64,000 bases of DNA from Gammaproteobacteria bacterium Ga0077536 (GTDB taxonomy: Bacteria; Pseudomonadota; Gammaproteobacteria; Ga0077536), in contig LNEL01000037.1 in NCBI GenBank assembly GCA_001464935.1, positions 39,274-103,273 of the forward strand, read 5' to 3'. A program made the translations under genes and the position numbers. Position 1 is the first letter of the stretch. Every line of letters starts with the position of its first letter. Below the pieces are notes generated by a model. It saw only the letters and a list, made by a program, of their open reading frames with translations, was not told the DNA's origin and ran no database searches. This document shows positions 37,008 through 46,095 of this stretch, piece after piece.

Positions 37008-37724
37008 ATGACGATGCCCGACGCCGCGCGCATTCTGATAGTCGACGATGAGACCGGCATTCGTGACATGGTGGCCGAATACCTGTCCGGCTTCGGCTAT
37101 GACGTCGCCACCGCCGCGGATGCCGCGATGGCGCGCGCCGAGGTCGCAGCCGCGGCGCCCGATCTGGCCATCCTCGACATCCGGATGCCCGGCGAAGACG
37201 GGCTCAGTCTGCTGCGTCATCTGCGCGCGCATCACCGCATGGCCATCGTCATGCTGACCTCGGTCGATGATCTCGTCGACCGCATCGTCGGCCTGGAGGT
37301 GGGCGCCGATGATTATCTGACCAAGCCCTTCGATCCGAGGGAACTGCTCGCGCGCATCAAGGCGATCCTGCGTCGGCAGCACCAGGGTGACGACGACCGT
37401 CCTGCCGTCGCGCCGGGCGTGCCATTCGGGCACTGCCGTCTCGATCTCGAACAGGCGGCGCTGTTCGATGAGCAGGGCGCGGAGATTCCGCTGTCCGCTG
37501 CGGAGTTCCGCCTGCTGTGCGCGTTTCACGAGCGTCCGAACCATGTGTTCTCGCGCGACGAACTCCTCGAGCGGGTCCAGGGGCGCGACTGGGACGGTCA
37601 CGACAGGAGCATCGATATCCGCATCGCCCGCCTGCGACAGAAGATCGAGCGGGTGCCCGACAAGCCGACGGTGATCAAGACGGTGCGCGGTGCCGGCTAT
37701 CTCTATGCCAAGCCACGCGCTTGA
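37008..37724 (+). CDS. OmpR/PhoB-family response regulator
   Basis: 238 residues from the ATG at 37008 (a second ATG lies at 37014). The receiver domain has the acidic pair Asp13-Asp14 (LIVDDE), phospho-acceptor Asp57 (ILDIRMPG), Thr/Ser in MLTS and Lys in LTKPFDP. A winged-helix DNA-binding domain follows (SAAEFRLLCAFHERPNHVFS, SIDIRIARLRQKIE, IKTVRGAGYLY). It overlaps the next gene, a hybrid kinase, by 20 bases and is surely its partner. It follows the secretion operon on the same strand, so control of the adhesin is possible but unproven. Confidence 0.93.
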   Translation: MTMPDAARILIVDDETGIRDMVAEYLSGFGYDVATAADAAMARAEVAAAAPDLAILDIRMPGEDGLSLLRHLRAHHRMAIVMLTSVDDLVDRIVGLEVGADDYLTKPFDPRELLARIKAILRRQHQGDDDRPAVAPGVPFGHCRLDLEQAALFDEQGAEIPLSAAEFRLLCAFHERPNHVFSRDELLERVQGRDWDGHDRSIDIRIARLRQKIERVPDKPTVIKTVRGAGYLYAKPRA

Positions 37725-40578
37725 GCAGCCGGCCGGCGCCGGGACCGGACGCGGTGTCCGGCGCAAGACGCTCGCCGGCGCGACGCTGCTCCAGGTCGGC
37801 GTCGGCACCACGCTGGCACTGGCGCTGGCGACGCTGGTCGGCTACCGACTCATCTCACACCAGATTGAGCAACGCGTCCTCGCCCAGCTGAACGAGTACG
37901 TCGTGCAGCGCAGCCAGAGCGAAGATGAACTGTTCCGGCTCGCGCGCGACCTGCAGCAGGCGATTCGACGCTCCGTGCTCGCGGAAATGACGCGGTACCG
38001 CAGCCTTGACGCGCTGGCGCGCTTCGATGAACTGTTCATGCGCTATCCGGACGGCGCGGTGCGCAGTCGCCCGTCACAGACGATGGGCGACACGCCCATC
38101 ACCGGGTGGGTGCACCGTGATACGCCGCTGGGCAGTGAACTCAAGCAGCGAATGGTGTTGTTCCATGACGTCGTCCGGCAGTTCATGCCGAGCGCGCTCG
38201 TGCGATTTTCCGACATCTATTTCACGGCGCCCGAGCAGGTCAGTCTCGGCACCGACCCGCCCGGCCTTACGCTGTGGGCAATGACGGTGCCGCCGGACTT
38301 CGATCAGAACGCGGAGGAATGGGCGCAGATCGCGGAGGCGCAGCGTAACCCGCGACGCGAAACCGCGTGGACCGGCGTGTACGTGGACCCGGTCTGGAAC
38401 AAGCTGATGGTGACCGTGGCGACGCCCATCGATCATGCCGGACGGCATCTCGGCAGCATCAGCTTCGATCATCTCATCGACGATCTGAACGAGCGACTGC
38501 TCGCACCCGGCCTCGCCGGCGCGCGCCATGCGGTGTTCCAGGGTGACGGCCGCCTGATCGCGCATTCCGAGAAGTTCGACGAGATTCAGGCCGCGGGCGG
38601 ACATTACTTCATCACCGCTAGCGGTGATCCGATGCTCATGGCGCTGTTGGCCGCGGTGCAGGGCAGTACAAAAGCCAGCCTGGCGGGCTTCGATCCGATC
38701 TCCGATCAGTACTATTCGATCAGCCGTCTGACGGGGCCTTCGTGGTATTTCGCCTCGTCGATACCCGGTTCGCTCGTGCGTGCCCAGGCCTTCAAGTCGT
38801 CGCAATGGGTGCTGTGGAGCGGGCTCGGCGCGTTTGCGCTGCTGGTGCCGGCATTGTTGATGGTGTTGCGCCGGCAGATCGCTGTACCGCTGGCGCGACT
38901 GACCCGCGCGGCAGAGCGCATTGCCGCCGGGGAGCGGATCTCACACCTGGTCGCCAGCGATCACGACGAGCTCGCGCGGCTCGCATTGGCCTTCAACCAC
39001 ATGGCCGACAAGATCTCCGAGCGCGATGTCGCCTTGCGCGAAGAGAAGGCCGAACTGCAGCAGGCGCTCGCGGCCCGTCGCGACACGGAAGAGCGCTGGC
39101 GGGCGATGACGCGCCGGCTCTCGGATTTCATCGTCGTGCTCGACGGTGATCTGCGCAATGTCTACGTGAGCCCGAACATGCATACGATCCTCGGCTACAG
39201 CGCGGACGAACGCATCGGTGTCACGGGCTTCGAACTCGTGCATCCGGAGGATCTGGACGCGGTCAGGCAACAGATCGACATCGCGTTGGCGAAGCCCGGC
39301 ACGGACACGCATCCCTTTCGCTACCGGATGCGCTGTCATGACGGCAGCTACAAGTACCTGGAAGCGACCTGGATCAACCTCCTCGAGAATCCCACTGTCC
39401 ACGGCATCATCTCGAACGTGCGCGACGTCACCGATATCGTGCGCGCCGAGCAGGAGATCGCGCAGCAGCGCGAGGCGCTCTACCAGGCCGAGAAGCTGTC
39501 GGCCATGGGATCGCTGCTCGCCGGCGTGGCGCACGAACTGAACAACCCGCTGTCCGTGGTGGTGGGGCGCTCGCTGATGCTCGAAGAGCAGGCAGGGACG
39601 GAAAGCACCCGCCAGGCGGCGCAGAAGATCCGGGTGGCCGCCGAGCGCTGCGCGAGAATCGTGGCGTCGTTCCTGGCGATGGCGCGGCGTCAGAAGGCGC
39701 GCTTTGCACCGGTGCAGATCGAGCGGGTGCTCGGGGGTGCGCTGGAGATGGTCGAGTACGGCCTGCGCAGCCACGGCATCACGGCCGAGCTGGTGTGCGA
39801 TGAAGACCTGCCCGAAATCGCGGGTGACGCGGATCAGTTGCACCAGGTGTTCACGAACCTGTTCGTCAATGCCCAGCATGCGATGGCTGAAGTGAGCGGC
39901 ACGCGGCGCATGACGGTGCGCGCCAGGCGCGTCGAGGAGACGGCCTCGATCATCGTCGAGGTCATCGACACCGGTACCGGCATGTCACCCGAAGTGCTCG
40001 CGCGCGCGTTCGATCCCTACTTCACGACCAAGCCCCTCGGCAAAGGAACGGGCGTCGGCCTGTCCGTCAGTCTCGGCATCGTGCACGCGCATGGGGGCAA
40101 ACTGTCGGCGCGCAATGTCGAGGGCGGCGGCACCTGCGTCAGCGTCGTCCTGCCGGTGGGCAAGCCGGTGCCTAAGACGTCTGAAGTGCAGGCGTCCACC
40201 GCGGGCACACAGCGTCCTCAGCAGGTCTTGATCGTCGACGATGAAGAGGAAGTACGTCTGCTGCTGGCGGACATCCTCGAGCACGCCGGGCATGCCGTCG
40301 ACACGGTGGCGAGCGGCAGTGCGGCCCTGTCCCGGCTCGCGGAACAACACTGCGACATCGTGATCACCGATCTGCGCATGCCGGATCTGGACGGGCAAAG
40401 CCTCTATACGGAGATCGCGCGCCGCTGGCCGGCGCTCGCGTTGCGTACGGCATTCGTGACCGGCGACAACCTGAGCGTCGGTATCCGCGATTTTCTCGCG
40501 CACAGCGGTCGGCCCGTGATCGAAAAGCCGTTCGTGCCCGACGAGGTGAGACGCGTGGTCGCGGCGCTTGCCGACTGA
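37705..40578 (+). CDS. Membrane hybrid histidine kinase (periplasmic sensor-HAMP-PAS-HisKA-HATPase-REC)
   Basis: 957 residues from the ATG at 37705. A first membrane helix (about 28-50, VGVGTTLALALATLVGYRLI) and a second (about 370-392) enclose a Cache-like periplasmic sensor of 320 residues. HAMP (RLTRAAERIAAGERI), a PAS/PAC unit (about 470-590), HisKA with His610 (AGVAHELNNP), HATPase (TNLFVNAQHAM, DTGTGM, GTGVGLSVS) and a C-terminal receiver (VLIVDDEEE, ITDLRMPDLDG) follow. The ELNNP-type H-box places it with NtrB-like kinases. It forms a two-component system with the overlapping upstream regulator. The ligand is unknown. Confidence 0.92.
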   Translation: MPSHALEQPAGAGTGRGVRRKTLAGATLLQVGVGTTLALALATLVGYRLISHQIEQRVLAQLNEYVVQRSQSEDELFRLARDLQQAIRRSVLAEMTRYRSLDALARFDELFMRYPDGAVRSRPSQTMGDTPITGWVHRDTPLGSELKQRMVLFHDVVRQFMPSALVRFSDIYFTAPEQVSLGTDPPGLTLWAMTVPPDFDQNAEEWAQIAEAQRNPRRETAWTGVYVDPVWNKLMVTVATPIDHAGRHLGSISFDHLIDDLNERLLAPGLAGARHAVFQGDGRLIAHSEKFDEIQAAGGHYFITASGDPMLMALLAAVQGSTKASLAGFDPISDQYYSISRLTGPSWYFASSIPGSLVRAQAFKSSQWVLWSGLGAFALLVPALLMVLRRQIAVPLARLTRAAERIAAGERISHLVASDHDELARLALAFNHMADKISERDVALREEKAELQQALAARRDTEERWRAMTRRLSDFIVVLDGDLRNVYVSPNMHTILGYSADERIGVTGFELVHPEDLDAVRQQIDIALAKPGTDTHPFRYRMRCHDGSYKYLEATWINLLENPTVHGIISNVRDVTDIVRAEQEIAQQREALYQAEKLSAMGSLLAGVAHELNNPLSVVVGRSLMLEEQAGTESTRQAAQKIRVAAERCARIVASFLAMARRQKARFAPVQIERVLGGALEMVEYGLRSHGITAELVCDEDLPEIAGDADQLHQVFTNLFVNAQHAMAEVSGTRRMTVRARRVEETASIIVEVIDTGTGMSPEVLARAFDPYFTTKPLGKGTGVGLSVSLGIVHAHGGKLSARNVEGGGTCVSVVLPVGKPVPKTSEVQASTAGTQRPQQVLIVDDEEEVRLLLADILEHAGHAVDTVASGSAALSRLAEQHCDIVITDLRMPDLDGQSLYTEIARRWPALALRTAFVTGDNLSVGIRDFLAHSGRPVIEKPFVPDEVRRVVAALAD

Positions 40579-40848
40579 CGGCTGCACCCGCCAACCGGTT
40601 GCCCTGCGGCGGCCCTGGCCGGGGCCGCGCGAGGCGTCAGCGGGCGATGGCCATCAGTGCGCGAGCCGAATACATTGACGCGGAGGGGGCGCTGCCTGCC
40701 TTTGCATGCGGGCATCGTCCGACAACGGGGCGATCCCGTGGCTGGCATCGCCGCCGTGAACAAGGAATCGGGTGGCTGTCGTGTTCGCGCATGCCGGACG
40801 CCGGGTGCGCGGCCAATGGCAGAAGCAACTTCAATCCAGGGGGGGCAC

Positions 40849-41241
40849 ATGACTCAGCAGCAACGCATTCGACATCTCGCGATAGCGCTCGGCATCTTCG
40901 GCGTGTTTCTCGTCATCGGCGTGTATCCGCTGATGAACTGGCTGTGGCCCGATGGCTGGGCCTGGGAGCCGCGACAGACGGAGTACGAGCAGATGATTGC
41001 CGGCGTCTATGCGACGCTCGGCGTGTTCCTGCTGCTCGCGGTGCGCGAGCCGCTGGCCCACCGCAGTCTGATCCAGTTCACGATCTGGTCGAGCATCGTG
41101 CACGCGACAATCATGGCGATCCAGGCCGGCCACGATCACGCCGAACGTGCGAACCTGATTGGCGATGTGCCGGCACTGTTCGCGATGGCCTTAGTGCTGT
41201 GGTGGCTGTTGCGCGCCGCAAGCCGCTCGCCGGCCGAATGA
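40849..41241 (+). CDS. Small four-helix membrane protein, DUF6632-like
   Basis: 130 residues from the ATG at 40849, preceded by an AGGGGGG ribosome site. It has about four hydrophobic segments: IALGIFGVFLVIGVYPLM, MIAGVYATLGVFLLLAV, FTIWSSIVHATIMAIQAG and VPALFAMALVLWWLLRAA. The WPDGWAWEPRQ, EQMIAGVYA and HATIMAIQAGHDH segments match a conserved uncharacterised family that I recall as DUF6632. No function is known. In-frame codons upstream (40657-40848) have no coding character. Confidence 0.75.
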   Translation: MTQQQRIRHLAIALGIFGVFLVIGVYPLMNWLWPDGWAWEPRQTEYEQMIAGVYATLGVFLLLAVREPLAHRSLIQFTIWSSIVHATIMAIQAGHDHAERANLIGDVPALFAMALVLWWLLRAASRSPAE

Positions 41242-41365
41242 CAGGCGGCGCCCCGCGGCGCTGATTCGTCGCGACACGAACGGCGGCCATCGGCGGCGCA
41301 GCGCCGGTGCTGGCTCGCGTTTTTTGCGGCAGTTTAAGTCTGGCTTAAGGCGGGCCGGCTAGCTT

Positions 41366-41710
41366 ATGGCCATGCAGACAGATCACGACGAGGCCCGTGC
41401 GCTGCAGCGCTCGCACGCGATGCCACATATCCTGTCGACGTCCTCGACGATGCTCGGTGTGTGCATGACCGTGCTGTCGCTGACCAAGTTGAGCCATGAT
41501 CCGCTGCCGTACTGGCTGATCGACAAGGTGGTCGCGCTCGCGGCCCTGCTGTTCCTCACCAGCTGTCTGTGTTCCTTCGTGTCGCTGCGCGATGTGTCGC
41601 ATGGCCTCGCGCGGTCGCTGCGGCTGGAGCAGCGGGCCGAGTGGATTTTCATGACCGGTCTGCTGCTGCTCGGGGTCGGCGCCGTCATCCTCGCGTTCGT
41701 CGTGGAATAG
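41366..41710 (+). CDS. Small membrane protein of unknown function
   Basis: 114 residues (or 112 from a second ATG at 41372). It has three likely membrane segments: STMLGVCMTVLSLTKL, YWLIDKVVALAALLFLTSCL and IFMTGLLLLGVGAVILAFVV, and a charged loop (RDVSHGLARSLRLEQRAEW). I do not recognise a family. The 15-base sequence at 41335-41349, with TTAAG and CTTAA arms, lies just upstream and may be an operator. It is followed by the MATE gene 91 bases later. Confidence 0.65.
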   Translation: MAMQTDHDEARALQRSHAMPHILSTSSTMLGVCMTVLSLTKLSHDPLPYWLIDKVVALAALLFLTSCLCSFVSLRDVSHGLARSLRLEQRAEWIFMTGLLLLGVGAVILAFVVE

Positions 41711-41801
41711 GGCGTACGCACACCGCCGGCCCTGTCCGGCCGGGTATGATCCGCGTCTGCCCACTTTGGCGAATTCCAAGGCCCGATCCCGGCCCATTCC
41801 T

Positions 41802-43223
41802 ATGATCAGAGCTCAACTCTCGCGCCTGGGTGCGGGATGGCGCGAGGTGCGCGCCGTCGTGCGCCTGTCGCTGTCCGGTGCAACACAGGATTACACCCAG
41901 GGCTCGGTCAGGCGGGCCGCGATCCTGCTGGCCATTCCGATGATGCTCGAGATGGCGATGGAGTCGCTGTTCACGATCGTCGACATCTTCTTCGTGGCGG
42001 GGCTCGGGGCGGCGGCAGTGGCGGTCGTGGGGCTGACCGAAGCGGTCCTGACGCTGGTGTATGCGCTGGGGCTCGGGCTCGGCATGGGGGCGACAGCGCT
42101 CGTCGCACGGCGCATCGGCGAGCACGACGCCGCGGGTGCCCGGCTCGTGGCAGTACAGGCGCTGTGGGTCGGGGCGCTGGTCGCGTTGGCGCTCGGCGTG
42201 AGCGGCGCACTGTTCGCGCGTGACATCCTCGAAGCGATGGGGGCGGCGCCCGAGGTGATCGCGGAAGGAAGCAGCTACACGCTGGTGATGCTCGCGGGAT
42301 CGGGCACGATTTCGAGCCTGTTCCTGATCAACGGCGTGTTCCGCGGTGCCGGCGACGCGACGATTGCGATGCGCTCGATGTGGCTCGCGAACGGGATCAA
42401 TATCGTGCTCGATCCCTGTCTCATCTTTGGCTGGGGACCGTTTCCCGAACTCGGCGTCACGGGCGCGGCGGTCGCCACGACGATCGGCCGCGGCACCGGT
42501 GTGCTCTATCAACTGGCGTGCCTCGCCGGGCCGCGCAGCCGCGTGCCACTCGCACGGCAGTCTTTGCGTCCGGTGCCGCGAATCATCGGCGCGCTGCTGC
42601 GTGTGTCTCTCGGCGGCGTCGCGCAGTTTCTCGTCGCGACGTCGAGCTGGGTCGTGCTGATGCGCTTCATGGCGCCCTACGGCAGCGCCGCGGTCGCCGG
42701 TTACACGATCGCGATCCGCATCCTCGCATTCTCGCTGCTGCCCGCATGGGGACTCGCCAACGCGGCCGCGACGCTGGTTGGTCAGAACCTGGGCGCGAAG
42801 GAACCGGCGCGGGCCGAGCACTCGGTGTGGGAGGTGGCGAAATTCAGCGCGACGGTCATGGCAGGCGTGGCCGTGCTGTCATTCGTTTTCGCACCGGCGA
42901 TCATCGGTGTGTTCACCGCTGACGCGGCGGTGCTCGCGCACGGCGTTGCGTGTCTGCGCATCGTCGCCTGCGGTTACAGCTTCTACGCCGTCGGCATGAT
43001 CGTGAGCCAGGCCTTCAACGGCGCGGGTGATACGACCACCCCGACACTGATCAATCTGATCGGCTTCTGGGTGCTGCAGATTCCGCTCGCCTGGGCGTTG
43101 ACGCGCCACACGGCGCTCGGCCCCACCGGTGTCTACGTCGCCGTCCTGTGTGCCGAATCATTCATCGCATGCCTCTCGGTCGTCGTCTTCCGTCGCGGCC
43201 GCTGGAAGTTGCAGCGTTTGTGA
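41802..43223 (+). CDS. MATE-family multidrug/solute efflux transporter
   Basis: 473 residues with twelve predicted membrane helices in two related halves: RRAAILLAIPMMLEMAMESL at the start, VFRGAGDATIAMRSMW and FNGAGDTTTPTLINLIGF at matching positions of the halves, as in MATE transporters. It should export cationic compounds in exchange for Na+ or H+ at the inner membrane. The ATG at 41802 is preferred over a TTG at 41766. The gene stands alone and converges with the DUF924 gene. Confidence 0.93.
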   Translation: MIRAQLSRLGAGWREVRAVVRLSLSGATQDYTQGSVRRAAILLAIPMMLEMAMESLFTIVDIFFVAGLGAAAVAVVGLTEAVLTLVYALGLGLGMGATALVARRIGEHDAAGARLVAVQALWVGALVALALGVSGALFARDILEAMGAAPEVIAEGSSYTLVMLAGSGTISSLFLINGVFRGAGDATIAMRSMWLANGINIVLDPCLIFGWGPFPELGVTGAAVATTIGRGTGVLYQLACLAGPRSRVPLARQSLRPVPRIIGALLRVSLGGVAQFLVATSSWVVLMRFMAPYGSAAVAGYTIAIRILAFSLLPAWGLANAAATLVGQNLGAKEPARAEHSVWEVAKFSATVMAGVAVLSFVFAPAIIGVFTADAAVLAHGVACLRIVACGYSFYAVGMIVSQAFNGAGDTTTPTLINLIGFWVLQIPLAWALTRHTALGPTGVYVAVLCAESFIACLSVVVFRRGRWKLQRL

Positions 43224-43247
43224 CCGTTCCAGGGGCGGCGTCGGTCG

Positions 43248-43913
43248 TTACGCCGAACCCTGGGACGACGCCACATCGTCGGGGACCACCTGGTGCCAGT
43301 GCTTTCCACCGTTGCCGAGGTAAGCGAGCTCTTCCGCACTCGACGCCCGCCCGAGGATCGCGTTGCGATGCGGAAAGCGCCCGAAGCGTTCGATGATCAC
43401 ATGGTGGTCGTGCGCCGCCTGCAGGCAGTCGCGAAAGACCGGCGTGAATTCCGCCGGTGAGCGCGCATGCTCGCGCTCGTAGCCAGCGATGCAGCGCCGC
43501 TGCAAGGCCAGATCTTCGGCGTGTTCGAACGGCAGATAGAAGAACGGCACTTCGATCGGATGCAGTTGCGCCGGCAAATCCTCGCGCTCCGCTGCGAGCG
43601 CGATGGCCTGGGCGGCGGGATCACAGGCGAACGCAAGGGGGCTGCCACGGTGGAGGTTGCGCGGCAGCTGATCGAGCGCGATCAGCAGGGCGAGCGTGCC
43701 GCGTGGCGTCGTGCGCCAGTGTGCGAACTCGCCGTTCAACGCACGCGAAGGCCAGCCGCCGAAACGCGCCTTCAGCGCAGCGTCGAAGTCAGGGTGATGG
43801 CCGAACCACAGGTCCAGGCGTTTACGTGCCGCGGCATACGAAGTCGCGGCGTCGGCAAACCAGAAGTCGAGGAGGGCGGCGGCATCGGTCGGGATAGCAG
43901 TCATCGCTGGCAT
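43248..43913 (-). CDS. DUF924 family protein
   Basis: About 221 residues from the ATG at 43913 (218 from 43904). It shows the DUF924 pattern: LLDFWFADA near the start, KRLDLWFGHHPDFDAALKAR, TLALLIALDQLPRNLHRGSP, FYLPFEHAEDLALQ and FGRFPHRNAILGR. The family has an all-helical TPR-like fold and no established biochemical role. The ORF is open to 44033, but that part runs through the palindromic repeat and is unlikely to be translated. Confidence 0.88.
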   Translation of the reverse strand: MPAMTAIPTDAAALLDFWFADAATSYAAARKRLDLWFGHHPDFDAALKARFGGWPSRALNGEFAHWRTTPRGTLALLIALDQLPRNLHRGSPLAFACDPAAQAIALAAEREDLPAQLHPIEVPFFYLPFEHAEDLALQRRCIAGYEREHARSPAEFTPVFRDCLQAAHDHHVIIERFGRFPHRNAILGRASSAEELAYLGNGGKHWHQVVPDDVASSQGSA

Positions 43914-43988
43914 CGGATGGCGGGCGCCGGATTGCGCGGCGACATTGTAGCGGAGCGCCGACTCGTCGAATCGCCACGTTCGGCCCAG

Positions 43989-44077
43989 AAAAAGGGGACA
44001 GACCCCAATTACCGCGATTACCGACCGTTCCAACTACCTTTGCGCAGGGCGCGGTAATTGGGGTCTGTCCCCTTTTT
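43989..44077. repeat. REPIN-like element: perfect 28-bp inverted repeat
   Basis: Bases 43989-44016 and 44050-44077 are exact reverse complements over 28 bases, separated by a 33-base loop. Each arm begins AAAAAGGGGACAGACCCC, which is itself palindromic in its core (GGGGacagaCCCC-like). The type is widespread in proteobacteria and is usually spread by RAYT (REP-associated tyrosine) transposases; none is present here. It lies just upstream of the DUF924 gene. Confidence 0.85.
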
Positions 44078-44427
44078 CCCCTCACCGCGGATTTATCAAT
44101 CCGCCACGTTGAATGTGACGTGCTTCACGTCGGGAGTCCGATTCCTCGCCTACCTTGAACACCACGGGACCCGCGCCGGACACTCCCTCCTCCTGTCGCA
44201 TCTGGCTCCCCCACGCCGCCAGATTTGCCGGCGCGGGTTCCTCTCCCTCCCTGTCGCATCCTCCCGACCTTGCCGGGTCGGGCGGGCAATGTTGCCAGTC
44301 CGGCGGCAGCCGGCTGCCGCGTGACCTGCCAGCACCCGGGCACCAGCCTGTCAGGGCCTGATCGAGCGGTGGCTGGCATGGCGCGTGCAACGTCAGACCT
44401 GAATTCATTGATCAGGACGCCCCCCGC
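44078..44427. other. Gene-free stretch
   Basis: 350 bases between the inverted repeat and the next gene. A short hairpin (44087-44093 pairing with 44098-44104, arms GCGGATT/AATCCGC) has no T run and is not a clear terminator. Nothing else recognisable is present. Confidence 0.5.
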
Positions 44428-45189
44428 GTGGACTCGACCGCCGTATCGCCGAGCGCCGCCGCAGCCCCGACCGTCGGGCCGCTGCGCGGCATTGCGCGCA
44501 AGCTGTTCGGCGACGACGGTCTGAGCTTCCGGGATGTACTCGACCTGGTGAACCCGCTGCAGCACATTCCCGTCGTCGGCAACATTTATCGCGAACTGAC
44601 CGGTGACGAACTGGCGCCGGCGGTCCGCGTCGCCGGGGGCGCTTTGTTCGGGGGGCCCCTGGGCGCCGCGCTGTCGGTGGCGGGGCTCGTGATCGAAAGT
44701 GGCAAGGACGCGGTCACGGCCCCTGAAGGGACGCCAGATTCGCCGTTGCCCGACACGGACTCGATGATCGCCGCCGCGGCGGAGGCGCCGCGCGGTGGGT
44801 GGCTGATCGCTGCTGCGACCACCGGCACCGTCGCGCCCTTCGTGCCGCTGGGGCCCGCGTCACCGGTGCCGACCGCGCCGGCGACGATCGCCGCGGCGTC
44901 GGCCACGCCCCGCGGCGGGTGGATGCTCGGTGCTGCGGTGCCAGCGTCTAACGCCAGTGTGCCTGCCGGCATGCCTGGCATCGAGCCGCCGGCCTCCCCG
45001 CCCGACGCGCACCCGCCCGTGGAAAGCGCCGCGACGTCACCCATCCCTGAGGTCCGCTCCGACCTGCTCGGCCTGCGTGTTCACGCCCTCGACGGCGCGG
45101 CCGAGCACCGGCGCGACGCCCTCGACGCCTTCGCCAGCACCCGCGCTCTTGCCACACCGTTCAGCGCGCGCCTGTCCGTGCTGGCCTGA
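44428..45189 (+). CDS. Protein of unknown function with RGGW repeats
   Basis: 253 residues from a GTG at 44428. The N-terminal part (LSFRDVLDLVNPLQHIPVVG, then NIYRELTGDELAP and a glycine-rich ALFGGPLGAALSVAG helix) belongs to a conserved uncharacterised proteobacterial type. The middle is Ala/Pro-rich and has two copies of a short motif, EAPRGGWLIAAA (about 125-136) and ATPRGGWMLGAA (about 161-172). The last 35 residues are helical (EHRRDALDAFASTRAL). There is no signal peptide. Function unknown. Confidence 0.6.
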   Translation: MDSTAVSPSAAAAPTVGPLRGIARKLFGDDGLSFRDVLDLVNPLQHIPVVGNIYRELTGDELAPAVRVAGGALFGGPLGAALSVAGLVIESGKDAVTAPEGTPDSPLPDTDSMIAAAAEAPRGGWLIAAATTGTVAPFVPLGPASPVPTAPATIAAASATPRGGWMLGAAVPASNASVPAGMPGIEPPASPPDAHPPVESAATSPIPEVRSDLLGLRVHALDGAAEHRRDALDAFASTRALATPFSARLSVLA

Positions 45190-45254
45190 CGCAGGCTTTC
45201 CGCGCATTGGCGCTATAGTGGCGCCTCCTGCCATTCATCGCCCCGGGAGGCTCC

Positions 45255-45899
45255 ATGTCCACGCGCGTCACGATCGATTTCGTTTCCGATGTTTCCTGTC
45301 CGTGGTGCGTGATCGGCCTGAAGGCGCTCGAGCAGGCGGTCGCGAACATGACCGAAGAAATCGAAGCGGAAATCCGCTTCCAGCCGTTCGAACTGAATCC
45401 CCAGATGCCGCCCGAGGGCCAGGATCTCGACGAGCATCTGCTGCAGAAGTACGGCGCCACGCCCGAACAGTTCGCCGGCACGCGCCAGGCCATCCGCGAG
45501 CGCGGCGAAGAACTCGGCTTCGAGTTTCGCATGGACCGGCGCAACCGCATCTACAACACCTTCGATGCGCATCGCCTGTTGCACTGGGCCGAAGAAGAAG
45601 GGCGTCAACTCGAACTGAAGCACGCGCTGTTCCGCGTGTATTTCACCGAAGGCGAGAACCCGGGCGACCATGAGGTGCTCGTCCGCGTCGCCGGCGACGT
45701 CGGTCTCGATGCCGCGCGCGCGGCGGAGATCCTCGCGTCGGATGACTATGCCGACGAAGTCCGCGCCCGCGAAGAACACTTCCATGCGCTCGGCATCCAG
45801 GCCGTGCCGGCGGTGATCGTCAACGAGAAGTATCTGATCCAGGGTGGTCAGCCCGCGGCCGTTTTCGAACAGGCTCTGCGGGAAATCGCGTCGAAGTGA
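45255..45899 (+). CDS. DsbA-family (FrnE/2-hydroxychromene isomerase-like) oxidoreductase
   Basis: 214 residues, no signal peptide, with a thioredoxin-fold start and CPWC active site at Cys15-Cys18 (SDVSCPWCVIG). A helical insertion, the cis-Pro region (ALGIQAVPAVIVNEK) and GGQPAAVFEQAL near the end mark the FrnE branch of DsbA-like proteins. It probably catalyses thiol-disulfide exchange in the cytoplasm. The gene is single and followed by a palindromic repeat. Confidence 0.92.
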   Translation: MSTRVTIDFVSDVSCPWCVIGLKALEQAVANMTEEIEAEIRFQPFELNPQMPPEGQDLDEHLLQKYGATPEQFAGTRQAIRERGEELGFEFRMDRRNRIYNTFDAHRLLHWAEEEGRQLELKHALFRVYFTEGENPGDHEVLVRVAGDVGLDAARAAEILASDDYADEVRAREEHFHALGIQAVPAVIVNEKYLIQGGQPAAVFEQALREIASK

Positions 45900-45925
45900 G
45901 GGGCGCGGTGGGTTTTGGAAGAATG

Positions 45926-46069
45926 GCCACCGAGCACACAGAGAACACAGAGACGAGGAAGTAGAGAATTAGACAGTCTCGCATAGCCACCCTGATGTGG
46001 ATGCGACATCATCGGATGAGAATAAAGAACTCTTGTTCTTTTCTCGGTGTTCTCTGTGTTCTCGGTGGC
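45926..46069. repeat. Imperfect palindromic repeat (GCCACCGAG family), copy 1
   Basis: The left arm 45926-45953 begins GCCACCGAGCACACAGAG; the right arm 46041-46069 is its reverse complement with two or three mismatches and ends CTCGGTGGC. The arms carry tandem GA-ACAC-GAG units. The span of about 144 bases has no gene and lies between two convergent genes. A second copy with the same layout is at 48225-48392. Confidence 0.8.
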
Positions 46070-46095
46070 AAAAAAAACCTGAACGAAGCTCGACG

